Source: Cladorrhinum sp. PSN259 (Eukaryota > Ascomycota > Sordariomycetes > Sordariales > Podosporaceae). From it: a DNA stretch of 64,000 nucleotides. Under the pieces are notes generated by a model. That model worked only from the letters and a program-made list of their open reading frames with translations. It searched no databases and had not been told where the DNA came from. A program made the position numbers and the translations under genes. Location of the stretch: assembly GCA_033725935.1 (NCBI GenBank), contig MU867068.1, positions 621,681-685,680 on the forward strand. The letters are read 5' to 3'. Positions 1 through 11,054 of the stretch are shown here, one piece after another. Within the stretch, counting starts at the first letter, position 1, and the number at the start of each line of letters is the position of its first letter.

Positions 1-1
1 G

Positions 2-319
2 AGGATGCTCCTCACCATCAAGAGGGCGGTTTCGCCTCACAGCTCGCCTGCTGGAAGCTCTCGGGGGAGCAGCCGCCCGCCCTCCAGCCGGGGCAGCCCG
101 ATGGCTTTGGATCGTCCCTCCTCCCGCGGCGGAACACCCGGAGCATCAAGCTCTCGTCCCCAGTCCCGCGCAGGCCCCGCTCATCCGACCACCTACTCTC
201 GCCCCAGTTCCTCCCACGGAAACCCTCCTGCCTCATCCTCTCGCCCCGGCTCCTCTAGCGGTTCTCGCCCCGGCTCCTCTAGCAGTTATCGCCCTAGCTC
301 CTCCGGCAGTTATCGCTAA
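2..319 (+). CDS. C-terminal end of a Ser/Pro/Arg-rich low-complexity protein (5' partial)
   Basis: The reading frame is open from the window edge and ends at a TAA at 317-319. The ATG at position 5 is probably internal, because the gene very likely begins outside the window. The visible ~105 residues are almost entirely Ser, Pro, Arg and Gly, in imperfect repeats of the type SRPSSSxG. Near the end the DNA itself is tandemly repeated: a unit of about 24 nt reading roughly 'tctcgccccggctcctctag' recurs at about 239-300. Such tails are intrinsically disordered and occur on many fungal signalling and RNA-binding proteins, so no function can be given. A shadow frame on the other strand (18-236) is only the GC-rich complement. 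Confidence 0.6.
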   Translation, partial: RMLLTIKRAVSPHSSPAGSSRGSSRPPSSRGSPMALDRPSSRGGTPGASSSRPQSRAGPAHPTTYSRPSSSHGNPPASSSRPGSSSGSRPGSSSSYRPSSSGSYR

Positions 320-2290
320 GCACCCAGCTAGCTTGAGCCATCATCATCATCATCATTCCATCTCAGGATCTCACATCGACTACATGGACATCCTTTGGAG
401 ATGATGGGAATTTTCTTTTGCTTTTGCTTTTTACTCTGGGAGTTATACTAGACGGGGTTACATGTATGGGGATCTTTGAAGTTGTTTTTTTTTTTTTTTT
501 TTCTCTCTGGAAGAGAAAAAAACTTGCGTGGTGTTGTTGGATTCTGGGTTTATAATTTAGAAATATCAATAAATTAAGCGGGTCTTATTTATTCCAATTT
601 TTTTCTTCTTCTTCTTTATAACTTGATTGATTTTTGAAACGTGAAATATCTAGTGAACTGGATAATACTTTATCTGTCTAAAAAGAGAGGATAAGTAATT
701 TGCTTTTAATGGTACATGTACTTTTACGATTATGTTGTCTAGATAGATTTATGTTTCTTGATTCTGTTTTGTAAAACAAAAATTAATTAATTCGGATATT
801 AGAAAAAGCGAGGGAAGTTGACTCGGATAGTACCCCTGAATAAGCCCAGTAAAAGTAAGATATGTAAACAAGTTTCCTCTTTAAGGCATATAGGTCGGTG
901 GCTCAGACTTTGTGGGATTCCGAGGAAGCCGACGCCCCCCTTGGCGTTACTAAGGACTGGAATGTACGGCACTTGTGTGTGTGTATGTCTGTGTGTAACA
1001 TGAGACGAAGGAGCACATCCATTTGATCCCGATTGGGAAAGGGTCGGCTTACAATCTAATGCTTGAACGTTTGTTAGCTCGGTACATGCCCCATAAAACC
1101 AAGAACAGAAACAAGGTATGGAAGCCAAGAAACGATGCAAACCGTAAGGTATTAGTAGATACCTATGCAAGTCGGGATATCCAATATGCGTAGAAAAGAG
1201 TCAGGAATGCATTAACAGAAGCTGACCATACGTAAAAAGAAGTCAGGAATGCATTAATAAAAGCTGAATAGGCGTAGAAAAGAGTTAGGAAGGCATTAAC
1301 AGAAGCTGAAGGGGCGTATAAATAAGAGAAATAGGCATAGGAAAGTGTGAATTGGGCGTGTACCGCGCTAACAAACGTTCAAGCATTAGATTGTATTCAA
1401 TGTAGACTAGATAAAAAGGTGTATACAGATTCTAGAAACGGAAATAATCACTGGCATTCAGGTATGTAATTGATTAGTTGATGTTACGTCGAGTCTGAAT
1501 ACTGGCAAAGTCTGAGGAAGCGGCAGGTATGTGCATGTATTAGTATCACATGCAACATGAGACGAAGGAGCATATTTAATTAGGTAGAAAAAAGATTGAG
1601 TCAATTAATAAAGATAGAAAAAAAAAAGTATATATAGAATCTAGAAACGAAAATAATCAAGTATACATGTAAATTGACTAGTTGATGGTAGTGTCGAGTC
1701 TGAACAAAGCTCAGCACTCACCCTAATATTAGTACTTAAAAGCAGCTTATTTACTTGGATGAAGGAGAAGGTTTGCAACAACATTATAGTCTAGGTTTCC
1801 ATCACTCGAATCAAACATACAACTCCAGTCCTCCATCCACTTATCAATCTTGACCAAAGCCGACAAATCATGCCTGCGCCTAGACAAGCAGCAAGTACCT
1901 CTCATCAACCCCCCGGTCACGGTCTTTGAGATACCTAGATGGCTCGCCCGTCTTCCCCGTTCAACCCTTTTGCCCACCGCCTTGGACCGGACGGAGGACC
2001 AGTTGTGGGTTCTGTTTCTCAGGCTGTAAAAATAGTTTCATCGGCCAATCGCAATGCCTTGCATCACGAGATCGGATGTTTGGTTTGGTTGTCTTGGTCC
2101 AGTTCAGATCTCTGCCCGGTCATTGGCGCGCTACTGCCTGGGAAAATCGGTTAATAAATCGATCGCACCACGGGCCGGACGTCCCCCCTTGCGGGGTGGG
2201 CCAGGAACCGAAGTGCATTTTCCCGTCCCGGATTCCGGAAAGTCGGGACTCTGTGTGCCTGCGTCATTGAGGGATCGGACAAATTACATA
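320..2290. other. Intergenic, AT-rich, with a transposable element and duplicated blocks
   Basis: No credible gene lies here. After the upstream stop there is a long T tract (about 485-502). A 342-bp inverted-repeat element occupies 1052-1393. It sits among AT-rich duplicated segments: about 1420-1498 resembles 1629-1704, and the string acatgagacgaaggagca occurs both just before the element (about 999) and after it (about 1555). The last 200 bases are promoter of the arabinanase-like gene. Confidence 0.6.
1052..1393 (+). mobile_element. MITE-like inverted-repeat element, copy 1 (most intact)
   Basis: The element has 40-bp terminal inverted repeats: 1052-1091 matches the reverse complement of 1354-1393 with about three mismatches, the first 27 bases being identical. 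It is flanked on both sides by the dinucleotide TA (1050-1051 and 1394-1395), the target duplication expected of Tc1/mariner-type transposition. The 342 bp hold no open reading frame for a transposase, so it is non-autonomous. Between the ends are about three imperfect tandem copies of a roughly 40-bp unit (about 1177-1305) built around 'aggaatgcattaacagaagc'. Related copies lie at 57588-57862 and about 60115-60403, in inverted orientation with respect to the tandem units. Confidence 0.85.
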
Positions 2291-2300
2291 ATAATATATA
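2191..2300 (+). promoter_or_regulatory. Likely core promoter of the GH93-type gene
   Basis: A TATA-like stretch (ataatatata, 2291-2300) lies about 80 bp upstream of the ATG at 2381 and is followed by a pyrimidine-rich tract, a common arrangement in filamentous fungi. GCGGGG at 2191-2196 fits the SYGGRG consensus of the carbon-repression regulator CreA/Cre1. Repression by glucose would suit a cell-wall-degrading enzyme, but this is inference from one short site. Confidence 0.35.
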
Positions 2301-2380
2301 GGTTTCTCCCCTCCCTCCCCCTTTTCTATACCATCAAGTCGGAGTCAGGCAGGAGGAACACCCCCAACACCACCACCACC

Positions 2381-3553
2381 ATGTTGCTCCAACTCCTAAC
2401 CTTTGGCCTCATCGGCCTCGCCTCCGCCCAAGATGCGCCCAAGCCGCAGCCCGAGCCCTTCGGGACCTTTGAGGAAAACGTCATCTGGATGCCCCCCGAA
2501 AGCAGCACCATCGCCTACCCACGCATCACCGAGCTCTCGGACGGCGTCATCCTCGCCACCGCCGGCCTCAACAGCACACCCGGCGTCTTCCCCGTCTTCA
2601 GCTCCAGCGACGGGGGCGCCTCGTGGGAATGGATCTCCAACCTCACCGACCAGGTCAACGGCCTCGGCATGAACGCCCAGCCCGCCATCGCCGAGCTCCC
2701 CTGGGCCGTCGGCGAATGGCCCGCCGGCACCGTGCTCGCCAGCGGCAACTCGTGGGGCCCCAACAGCACCAACATCGATCTGTACGCCAGCAAGGACAAA
2801 GGACACACCTGGAAGTTCGTCAGCAACGTCGCGCGCGGCAGCGGTCCGAGCACCAAGAACGGCAACCCGTGCATCTGGGAGCCGTACATCCTGCCGTACA
2901 ACGGCACCATTGGCGTGTTCTACTCGGACCAGCGCGATCCGAAGCACGCGCAGAAGCTGGCGCATCAAAAGTCGACCGATCTGGTCAGCTGGGGTCCCGT
3001 GGTGAACGACGTCGCGTACAAGGCGTATGCGGACCGCCCGGGCATGACGGTTATTACCTACATCCCGCCCATGAAGCAGTGGATCCTGGTGTACGAGTAC
3101 CCCGGCACGCCCGACGAGAACCACATTGGCGGCGAGCAGTGGAGCGGCCAGCAGTTCCCCGTGTACTACCGGCTGGCCAACTCGCCGTTTGAATTTGACA
3201 ATGACCGCGGGTACCCCATTATCATCAAGGGCGTGCAGCCGGGTTCGAGCCCGTATGTGGTTTGGAGTCCGGAGGGCGGACCGAACGGCACGATCATTGT
3301 CAGCGATAACGATCACTGGGATGTCTTCACCAACAGCTACGGTGGTCAACCTGATCGGTGGGAGGCGCACTCGACGCCGCAGATGAATGCGTACAGTCGG
3401 GCGTTGCTTGTACCCAGGCAGAACACCGAGCACTTGATCATCTTGGGCGCGGCGAGGTATTCGCGGGCGGTGCACAGGCCGATCTCGCTGAGCAGGGTTA
3501 GCATCAAGAAGTTGTTGAAGAAGGGGCCAGGGGATGCGAAGCCGAGGAACTGA
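2381..3553 (+). CDS. Secreted GH93-type exo-arabinanase-like beta-propeller protein
   Basis: A single-exon gene of 390 residues. The ATG at 2381 is chosen because it starts a clear signal peptide (MLLQLLTFGLIGLASA, cleavage probably before Gln17); the open frame extends further upstream but that part is untranslated leader. The mature protein has sialidase-superfamily Asp-box motifs at residues 74-82 (SSDGGASW) and 136-144 (SKDKGHTW) and a degenerate one near 188-194. The block around residues 171-200 (YSDQRDP followed by QKLAHQKSTDLVSWG) is, from memory of the family, characteristic of fungal GH93 proteins. Characterised GH93 enzymes are six-bladed propellers that release arabinobiose from alpha-1,5-arabinan. 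Several N-x-S/T sites fit secretion. Two sugar- or anion-type transporters follow. The family is fairly sure; the exact substrate is inferred. Confidence 0.82.
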   Translation: MLLQLLTFGLIGLASAQDAPKPQPEPFGTFEENVIWMPPESSTIAYPRITELSDGVILATAGLNSTPGVFPVFSSSDGGASWEWISNLTDQVNGLGMNAQPAIAELPWAVGEWPAGTVLASGNSWGPNSTNIDLYASKDKGHTWKFVSNVARGSGPSTKNGNPCIWEPYILPYNGTIGVFYSDQRDPKHAQKLAHQKSTDLVSWGPVVNDVAYKAYADRPGMTVITYIPPMKQWILVYEYPGTPDENHIGGEQWSGQQFPVYYRLANSPFEFDNDRGYPIIIKGVQPGSSPYVVWSPEGGPNGTIIVSDNDHWDVFTNSYGGQPDRWEAHSTPQMNAYSRALLVPRQNTEHLIILGAARYSRAVHRPISLSRVSIKKLLKKGPGDAKPRN

Positions 3554-3909
3554 CGGGTTAAGTTGTAAACAATAGTGTATTGATTTTCTCAATACAATCT
3601 TGAGCGTCCAAGGACATGCTCCCAGTTTTTAATTAGTCGCAAGTCCAAGAGTCTCAGCTGTAAGCCGAGCCTCCCGAAAGCTGTGTGACCAGCTTGAAAA
3701 CATGCTCGTACAAATTTGCAACAGTAGGTTGTATCCTTTGTTTTGAAATGTGAGCTTACGTCGAGTCATTGCCTTATTTTTTGTGACCGGTTCCAACCCA
3801 ACGATATCCGGATCAGGAGGAAGGGCATCCATTAAACCTCGACCAAAAGCATTGTAGTTTCCAAAACTAATATTCCACATTATCCAATCAATCTGCTCCT
3901 ATCAACCTC
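3554..3909. other. Intergenic between converging genes
   Basis: This holds the 3' flanks of the arabinanase-like gene and of the transporter converging on it. The T-rich and AATACAATC-like strings just after 3553 could act in polyadenylation. A minus-strand frame at 3629-3880 (83 codons) contains a plausible-looking stretch (GLMDALPPDPDIVGLEPV) but no start context or family match that I can recognise. Confidence 0.4.
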
Positions 3910-5481
3910 TCAGTAGATATACCGAAACCCATCTGCTCTTACATCCGCCGACGAAGTAGAAACACCACCCTCGGGGTTCTCGGCCCGGTCTCGCTCGGCT
4001 TGCTCCAGCTTTCTATTCTCCCACTTGTGCAGATACCGAATCACAATGGCCAAGCTTCCAACCAGCAGGCAGATAACCGCATTGGCACTTCCTCCTGGAG
4101 TATACTGCGGTGCAGCCGTCTGTGGGTACATGTAGGATCCGTAAATGCTCGCAGTGTTTCCAATCATGTTGCAAATTGCGACAGCCGCGCCACGCTTGAC
4201 CATTGGACGGGGGAACGAATTAGCGACCCAGGAGAGAATGATTTGATCTGATGGTAGATGTGTCAGCGAAAATGAAAAGCCTAGAGTAAAAATAGTAAGT
4301 GACCTACAAGCAGAAACGGCGCCCATGGGCATCAGAAACATGGCAAAGAACCGAGCACCGAGGGTTGTTGAACCGGTTGCTATCGCATTGCCAACGGCCG
4401 ACAGCAGCATCAAACCAAAGATATGCAGGGATCTGTCTTTTGTTTTTGCCGAGGTAAACGTGACGCATACCGAGATCAAGAAGGTTGCGAACCATACAGG
4501 GGCAGTCAACCACAGTGTCTGAATCTTGCCGTAACCGAGTGTGCCCACAATACTTGGGAAAAAGTACTGGAAGGTCTGGGACAGCAAGCTGAGATGCTGC
4601 AGGAGCACAAACAAGTATAGGCGGTAGTCGAGGAAGGCGAGCTTGGCACCCTGCCATATTGTGCGAGCTTTCTGATCGTCAGACTCATTGATGTCGGCCA
4701 GTAACCTCCATGCAGCAAATGACCTCTCCTCCTCGCTCAACCAGCGGGTCGTGCTTGGGTAGTCGGGAAGAATCCACATGGCAATAAAAGCAACACCGAT
4801 GGTGATTACTCCTTCAATGATGAACAGCCATCTCCAGCCAGCTATGCCGTGAGCACCCTCGAGATTCTGCAAGACAGCAGCGCCGATAATTCCACCAAAC
4901 ATATTGGCCAACGCATTTCCCGAGTAAAAGTAAGACATCCGTCGTGTAAGCTCGGCCCGCGTGTACCAAGAGCTCATGAGAAACACGGCCCCGGGGAAAA
5001 ATGGAGCTTCGACAAAACCAAGCAAGATGCGGACGACGACAAGTTGAGGATAGGTTTTGGTTGCACCACTGCAGGCCGAAACAGCGCCCCACAGGATCAT
5101 AGCAGAGGTAAGGTAAATGGACGGTCGCAGGCGGGTGATGAGCAAGTTGGACGGGAGCTGAAAGACCAAGTAGCTGACGAAGAAGATGGACGTTGCAAAG
5201 TTGAAATCGGTGCCCTTCATTCCCAGGTCCTTCTCAAGGGTTCCCTGGCGTGCTTGGGCGAGATTCGCTCGGTCGAGGAAATTGAGGAGATACATGAGAA
5301 TCAGACAGGGGAGGAGATGCAAATCCATCTTGCGCACCAGTTTTTTCTCGAAGGTGCGGCGCCATTCTGGATCCTGGTTCTGGAAATGTTGGACGTGGGG
5401 ATCGAGTGGTGTTTCGGTCTTGAGAGGACCATCACTAGTAGCTGCTATCTGCTCATGTTCAACGCCGGGCTTTTCGGCCAT
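3910..5481 (-). CDS. MFS transporter, ACS / allantoate permease (Dal5)-like family
   Basis: The protein is about 503 residues after splicing. There is one intron at 4248-4307 (60 nt; GTAGGT donor, GCTGAC branch point, CAG acceptor). It joins codons to give AVSAYQIILSWVANSF, the expected family sequence. The intron is a multiple of three and contains no stop, so unspliced RNA would still be readable with 20 extra residues. About 12 membrane helices are visible. FLDRANLAQAR after the first helix is the hallmark of the anion:cation symporter family, which in fungi takes up allantoate, nicotinate, pantothenate and other organic acids. N and C termini are hydrophilic and probably cytosolic. The start has a good context (accATGg). 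The substrate cannot be read from sequence. Confidence 0.88.
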   Translation of the reverse strand: MAEKPGVEHEQIAATSDGPLKTETPLDPHVQHFQNQDPEWRRTFEKKLVRKMDLHLLPCLILMYLLNFLDRANLAQARQGTLEKDLGMKGTDFNFATSIFFVSYLVFQLPSNLLITRLRPSIYLTSAMILWGAVSACSGATKTYPQLVVVRILLGFVEAPFFPGAVFLMSSWYTRAELTRRMSYFYSGNALANMFGGIIGAAVLQNLEGAHGIAGWRWLFIIEGVITIGVAFIAMWILPDYPSTTRWLSEEERSFAAWRLLADINESDDQKARTIWQGAKLAFLDYRLYLFVLLQHLSLLSQTFQYFFPSIVGTLGYGKIQTLWLTAPVWFATFLISVCVTFTSAKTKDRSLHIFGLMLLSAVGNAIATGSTTLGARFFAMFLMPMGAVSACRSLTIFTLGFSFSLTHLPSDQIILSWVANSFPRPMVKRGAAVAICNMIGNTASIYGSYMYPQTAAPQYTPGGSANAVICLLVGSLAIVIRYLHKWENRKLEQAERDRAENPEGGVSTSSADVRADGFRYIY

Positions 5482-6565
5482 GGTTCGTAAGGTAATTCGG
5501 CCGAGAATAAAATAAAGTTTTTCTTGAGGACGGCAAGGAAGTGATTTTGGAGGGGCTGTTGGTTCCTGAAGTGAGATTCAGTTCCTTCCTCAATCTGAGA
5601 TCTCAGAATTCAACGTGACACAACCTGGGAAAGAGCGACCTTTTGCATGCAGCTGGGTGACCATCAGTTATTACGGTGAGGGGTCCTTCAAAGCGTCCCT
5701 GCATGCCATCTTCCTTTGGATTTCCCCCCCAGGTGATGTGGTATTCCATGGTTTCCTCCCTATCTCCCGGTCCATCTACCGTCATTTATGTTGCAGATCC
5801 TTTCTATTCATACCGACTACCCCAACCTGGAAGCTCCCCGCTTCCTCGATCCCTGCCTTGGCCACTTCTGGTGACACCATGGACGACCGACCATCCATCG
5901 CTCCCACTTTTTCCAACAAACTTTTGACGCTAATGCCCATATTCCCGAGACTCTCCATAGACAACCATTTGTCCTCGCATCGCTAGACACTACGTACCAC
6001 TTCCCCGGACTCTCCCCGCCTCCATGGCCGTCGAATCAGCAACTGCCGATCTCGACCTCCACACGTACTCCCCGTTGAATGACCAAAACCAATCGCCCGG
6101 AACACGGCTCAATGGCCTGACACCCCCTGCTGAAGACATACCATGGTACCTTGCAACACTGACCAGTTTTACCGACTGGATAAATTCTACGGCCGAACGG
6201 GAGCGATGTCTGGCTACCACAAACAGCCGTCGTCAGCCATGCCCAGACTGAGGCTCCAGGATAAGCTTCCCAAGGTCTTGGATGCGTTGTGGCATTTGGT
6301 GCAGCACTAGTTCTGGGCGACATGGTGACACAGCCCCTAGAAAACAACCCAATTCTCTGGGATTGGTCAATCCTGGTGCCGGCCGGCCGCCAACACCACG
6401 TTCTAGACACGCACGATACCACACATCAACAATTCATAGCCCATCAGATTCCTGCCCTTGAGCACCACTTTCACGCCAAAGTTTGATATCAATATATTAG
6501 CCAAACTACGGCTCAAGACACCTGAAAATACACAACATCACCAGCGTCACCTCAGCACAACCAAC
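5482..6565. other. Intergenic: promoter of one transporter and 3' flank of the other
   Basis: Both transporter genes are on the minus strand, so this 1.1 kb holds the promoter of the 3910-5481 gene and the 3' end of the next. A plus-strand frame at 6024-6251 (75 codons, ctccATGg context) has a protein-like composition but matches no family I recognise and is not called as a gene. Confidence 0.4.
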
Positions 6566-8259
6566 TTATATCCAGTAGCGGAAACGAGGGTGCCTGTTGC
6601 CCAGCTTGTGGTGTTCTTCCTCGGGCAATCCTTCCAAACGGTGATCCCGCTTTCCTGCGGCGCGCACACGGTTCTCTCGCGCACAGTAGAGAATCCCAAA
6701 GATAGCCAGGAAAAATGTGGCGATCTGACCGCCAAGGTTGATGGTGTGGCCGGTGTGATACTTGGGGGCATCCGTGTAAATATACGTCCATCTGTTGTTG
6801 TGGTTAGCACTCATCTTGGACAACAATACGACCAACTTACGTTGCGACAATACCACCAATAGTACCCAAGGTAACAACATAGGCGCTGGTTACTGCACGA
6901 ACCGAGGGGCCTGCCGAGTCTACAGATATGTGTCAGTCAACATGAACCTTCAAATACAGATTATTCGGGTACTCACTATTCATCGCCCAACTCAAGAAGC
7001 CAGGTCCACCAGGGAAAGCTCCAACTGTCACGAAAAATACGGCCATGTATCGAATATTGGGCTTTCCTTCGACGAATCGCAGAATGGCAAATCCAATGAT
7101 TGCAAGGATAGCGAATGCAGCAAGCCAGATACCGCGCTTCCCGGTTCGGTCGCTAGCCCACGCAACAGCAATGGCCACGATGCAGGCCGCCACATACGGG
7201 GGAACCGAGTAGAGCTGTGCCTGGGTGGCGGTCCAGCCGAGATCCTTAAGAATGGTCGGCAAAAACACTGACAAGCCCTGGACGGTAATGTTGATGAGGA
7301 AAAATGCGAGCGCGCAGGTGTAGTTGTGGATACAAAATACGGCCTGCTTAACGTCCTTCCAGGTCACCTTATCGGCGGGATCGGCCTTGTGCTCACGGAG
7401 CAAGCGCTCAGCGGCAATTGCTCTCTCTCGCTCGTTCAAGAAGTAGGCATCAGCTGGTGTTGTCGGCATCCAAATTGGCGCCACAAGACCGATGATGCAG
7501 GTTATGAGGCCCTCAAAAAAGAAGATGTTGCGCCAGGTGTGAATGCGCATGCTCGCAACACCCCAGGGGGGGATTCTGGACAGGCCAGTTGCCAACAGAC
7601 CTCCAAAGGCACCGGCAATAGAGGCAGCAGATACGTAGATGCCGATACGGAACAGCAACTCGTTGCGCTTGTAGAAGCAGCTCAGGAAGAAAGCCATTCC
7701 GGGCATGGCACCACCCTCAAAGATACCAAGAAAGGACCGAGCTGCCATGAGTCCGCCAAAGTCTTTCACAAAGGCGGTGCAGAGAGAGATGAAACCAAAG
7801 CCACAGACGAGCAACGGCAGGTAGAACCGCGGACCAATCGCCTTCAGCAAGATATTGGACGGAACTTCGACGAGGAGATAGATGATGTAGAAGATGGAGA
7901 GGGCCCAGTTGAACTTGAGGCCCGTCGCGATGCCAAGATCGGTGGCCAACCCCTGAATACGCGCGTTGCCGATGTTGATGCGATCAAGGAAACACAACAT
8001 ATACAGCAGTGTCACGATGGGCACCGTGTGCAGGTCGATCTTCCACCGGATGGCAGCTTCCTCCTCGTCGGTCCACTCCAACTCGCTGCCTTCGGATGAG
8101 TTGCCATCTTTGCGCTCATGTTCGAGTTGGGCGGCTTTCACCAAAGTTGGTCAGCAATTCGTTGTTGACTTCTTGGACGTTTCTTTTTTAGATCTTGGTT
8201 AACTCACCAACTTCCTTTTCGGTGCTGGCCAAATTGGCATGGATAAGCAAGTCTGCCAT
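6566..8259 (-). CDS. MFS transporter, ACS family, four exons
   Basis: The coding parts are 8208-8259, 6977-8134, 6841-6919 and 6566-6791, separated by introns at 8135-8207, 6920-6976 and 6792-6840. They add to 1515 nt and 504 residues, with every junction in frame and every intron GT...AG. The first exon supplies MADLLIHANLASTEKEV; the second begins AAQLEHERKDG. FLDRINIGNARIQGL after the first membrane helix is the ACS-family signature, and the WAMNNSAGPSVRAV segment formed by the second junction is typical of the family before helix 11. About 12 helices are seen and the C-terminal tail is basic. It is a paralogue of the neighbouring transporter in family but not a recent duplicate. The substrate is unknown. 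Confidence 0.88.
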
Positions 8260-11054
8260 GTTTTCGATGGCTTAGATGATGCTCCTTGCCAGGAATCGAC
8301 GAGTTTGTGTCCTTGAAGAATCAAGCCACGTCGTGACAGTGAATAGGCAACTTCAAGCCTGGTTCACAGCAACGGTTCACAGACGGGAGAGGAATGTCGG
8401 TGACGGGTGGGGGAGGGAAGACGAGACAGTTCCACTACCGTCAAGAACTGTAGGTAGAACTGCAGCTCATCCTTATAAGAGTGGCAAGTCAACACAACGC
8501 TACCCTCCTTGTCCGTTCTGGAACCCCAATGGGACTTTGGACCGTGCCTGACTGCAGGTCACAGTGTCCGTGTTTTACTACCGTACACATCCATGATGCT
8601 TGTCGGTTGACTATAACCGGTCCGGGTGCAGTCTTGGTCAGGGTTCTGTTAAAGTGCATGGAATCCGAACAAGGAGGGGGGAGAGTTGGAAGGAGGGGCA
8701 TGCTTGCTGACTTCCTTGACCAGGGGGAGAGGACCAAACTTCGCCAAGGAGGAAGCGCGTGCCGTTAGCTCGAACCAACGGGCGGGGACTAACACAGGTG
8801 GGTAATTTCTCGTCGTTCTGACTTGTCGGTTTCTGATCCAGAGTGTCATTGCTATGGAAAACCAGATTTCCTTGCTCTCGGCAGATAGTTTTGGGGCCGC
8901 TTTCTGCGCTGAATCTGGGGAAAGTTGGGGCTTCTTGGCTCGGGGGCAACGGGGCCAAGATCTGGTTGCCAAGGTATTGGCGAGCCACCGCCAGCGCGGG
9001 GGAGCGGCGAAGCGGGTGTCACCCACAAGTCCGTCAAGACAAGCACTTTTTTGGCTGGACGCCACTCCGTTCTGAGTCCTCTCGAGTATTTCTTTTTCTG
9101 CATCCGTGGCTTCTGGAAACCAGTTCGTTGCGCACTGACGATAGACACGAGATTTCAAGGATCTTGGATCCCAGCCACATGGCCAAACAGGAGGATTCGC
9201 GCAATGCGGATGGAATCATTCATGGTTTTGAACCTGCAAGTCCAGGGCACGTTTTCCATGCGGGGTTGGGTCGGTGGTCGGGGAACGACTGAGCATCCCC
9301 ATTTGGCAACCCTAATGTCCGTTCCATGGTGCCATGCTATTCCTCCCCCCCATGTTGAGGGATGGTGACAGCAGCGGTCAACATATCGGTCGCAAACCCC
9401 AACAACAGCAGTTGAAGAATTAATTGAAGGATTCACGGCCAATTGGAACCGACTAAATCACCATCTAGCCAAGCTCGAAACAAGCTGGCAAAATCCCCGG
9501 ACGGCGCCACGAACCACAGATTGATCATCATGGCAGATTGTTTTATCGGGCCTTTCTTGCAGCCGGAAACCAGCAACTCAGCTCAGTCATGGTTGGATCA
9601 TCACTTTCGATAATGCTGTTGGTTCGAGTTTTATCAGCTGTCCCGTCCATTCCATCCAATGCGTTTTTTGTTTTGGTGATAATGGACTGCCAACGGGCAG
9701 GCCCCTTCGGAGGGTTACAATATTCAGGCTGTTGAGTGCAGACGATGTGACCCTTTTCTGCCATATTAACTCACCACCAGTAAATGTGCGTGTCTGGTGG
9801 GCTGCATACAGTGCGCTACTCGTTCGCTAAAAAAGATCCGTAGTGGTTCCAGCACTAATTTGCTGGCTCTTTTCTTTCTGGCACTTGCAGAGCGAGGCCA
9901 CACATACCATATCGGCTCGGCACCTCAGATTGATTTTGATGCGCTTAATGGAGCCGTAAGAGGACTAAGTGCCCAGAAGCGATTAAAGCCCTATCCGCAC
10001 ATCATTCCGATGAATCTGACCAAAATTCAAAAATACGCATGATACACCACCATGATGAGGCCTGGTAGAAGCACTGGTTTGACGAGATGACTCGGAAAAT
10101 TGATTGTTGGGTGAGGTGAGCATCGATTCTTACATTTTCTTTTGCATTTCAACCCCATGCTATCAATATTGAATAACTGTTTCATTCAAATGCGACGCTC
10201 ATGGGTGCAATGCAGCCAGCAAATTTGCCCATTCCTTCACTGTCCATTATGCACAATGCTCCAGGGATACATAGTAATGTTGAATCCTTTTTGTCTGTTC
10301 TTAACGCTATCTACACTATATGCGGGATCAAGGTCCCAAGTTGGAAAGAAGACAAGGGTGGATATGGGCAACACATGCATGATCGCGGCGGGAAAAAGGG
10401 TGGATTGGCGTGATTGGCTGGCTGCATGCCGATGGAAGGAGGGAAAGGGTCTTTGTGCTTTGTCGAATTGGGGTACTCGCCCGTCCACGCGCCCGCGCTG
10501 ACCGGCACCGCGGAACGGGAGAAGAAAGACGCGGGGCCTGTCTCGTTCGTACTGTAGCTAGCCATGCCTGCTTGCCGCTTGTCTACCTGCCTGCCACATG
10601 TGCATGCTTCTTCTGGACACCGATAGGCTAGAGTTTTTTATTCGTTTGGGGTCATGGTCTCGAAGGAGATAAGTTCTAGAACGTTGGTTCCTGGATTGTA
10701 TCAAGATGAGCGTCCCCCCGTCCCTAATTCCATTATGGCTTTAGGTTTGAAGTTTGCTGAAGCACCAGAAGTAAGTATAATAACGGCGAATTTGAATGTC
10801 GCCGCTGGCGGCTGGGCTACTACCCAGTTGATATCCGGATACAGGATCCTTGAGCAATCCATGTGGAGTTTTTAAATCGCCCTGGTTCAACATAAAGAGG
10901 GTCATCAGCCACGCTCAAGCTCTGATAATGTCATCCAAGGGATGCATGCCCTTCCTAGTTCTGACCTTGATACATAAACTCATTCTCCTGCCAAGGACGC
11001 TGAGCATCTCGGTCCAGAGCCTAGAGATGATCATTAACGCCCATTGGGAACTCG

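Noticed and set aside
2396..3592. 398-codon minus-strand open frame opposite the arabinanase-like gene
   Set aside because: It is the antisense shadow of a GC-rich gene with strong third-position bias; it is rich in Arg, Val and Ala and has no domain, while the plus strand has a signal peptide and Asp boxes.
7326..8099. 257-codon plus-strand frame opposite the second transporter
   Set aside because: Shadow of the minus-strand gene, which has membrane helices, family motifs and consistent splice sites.
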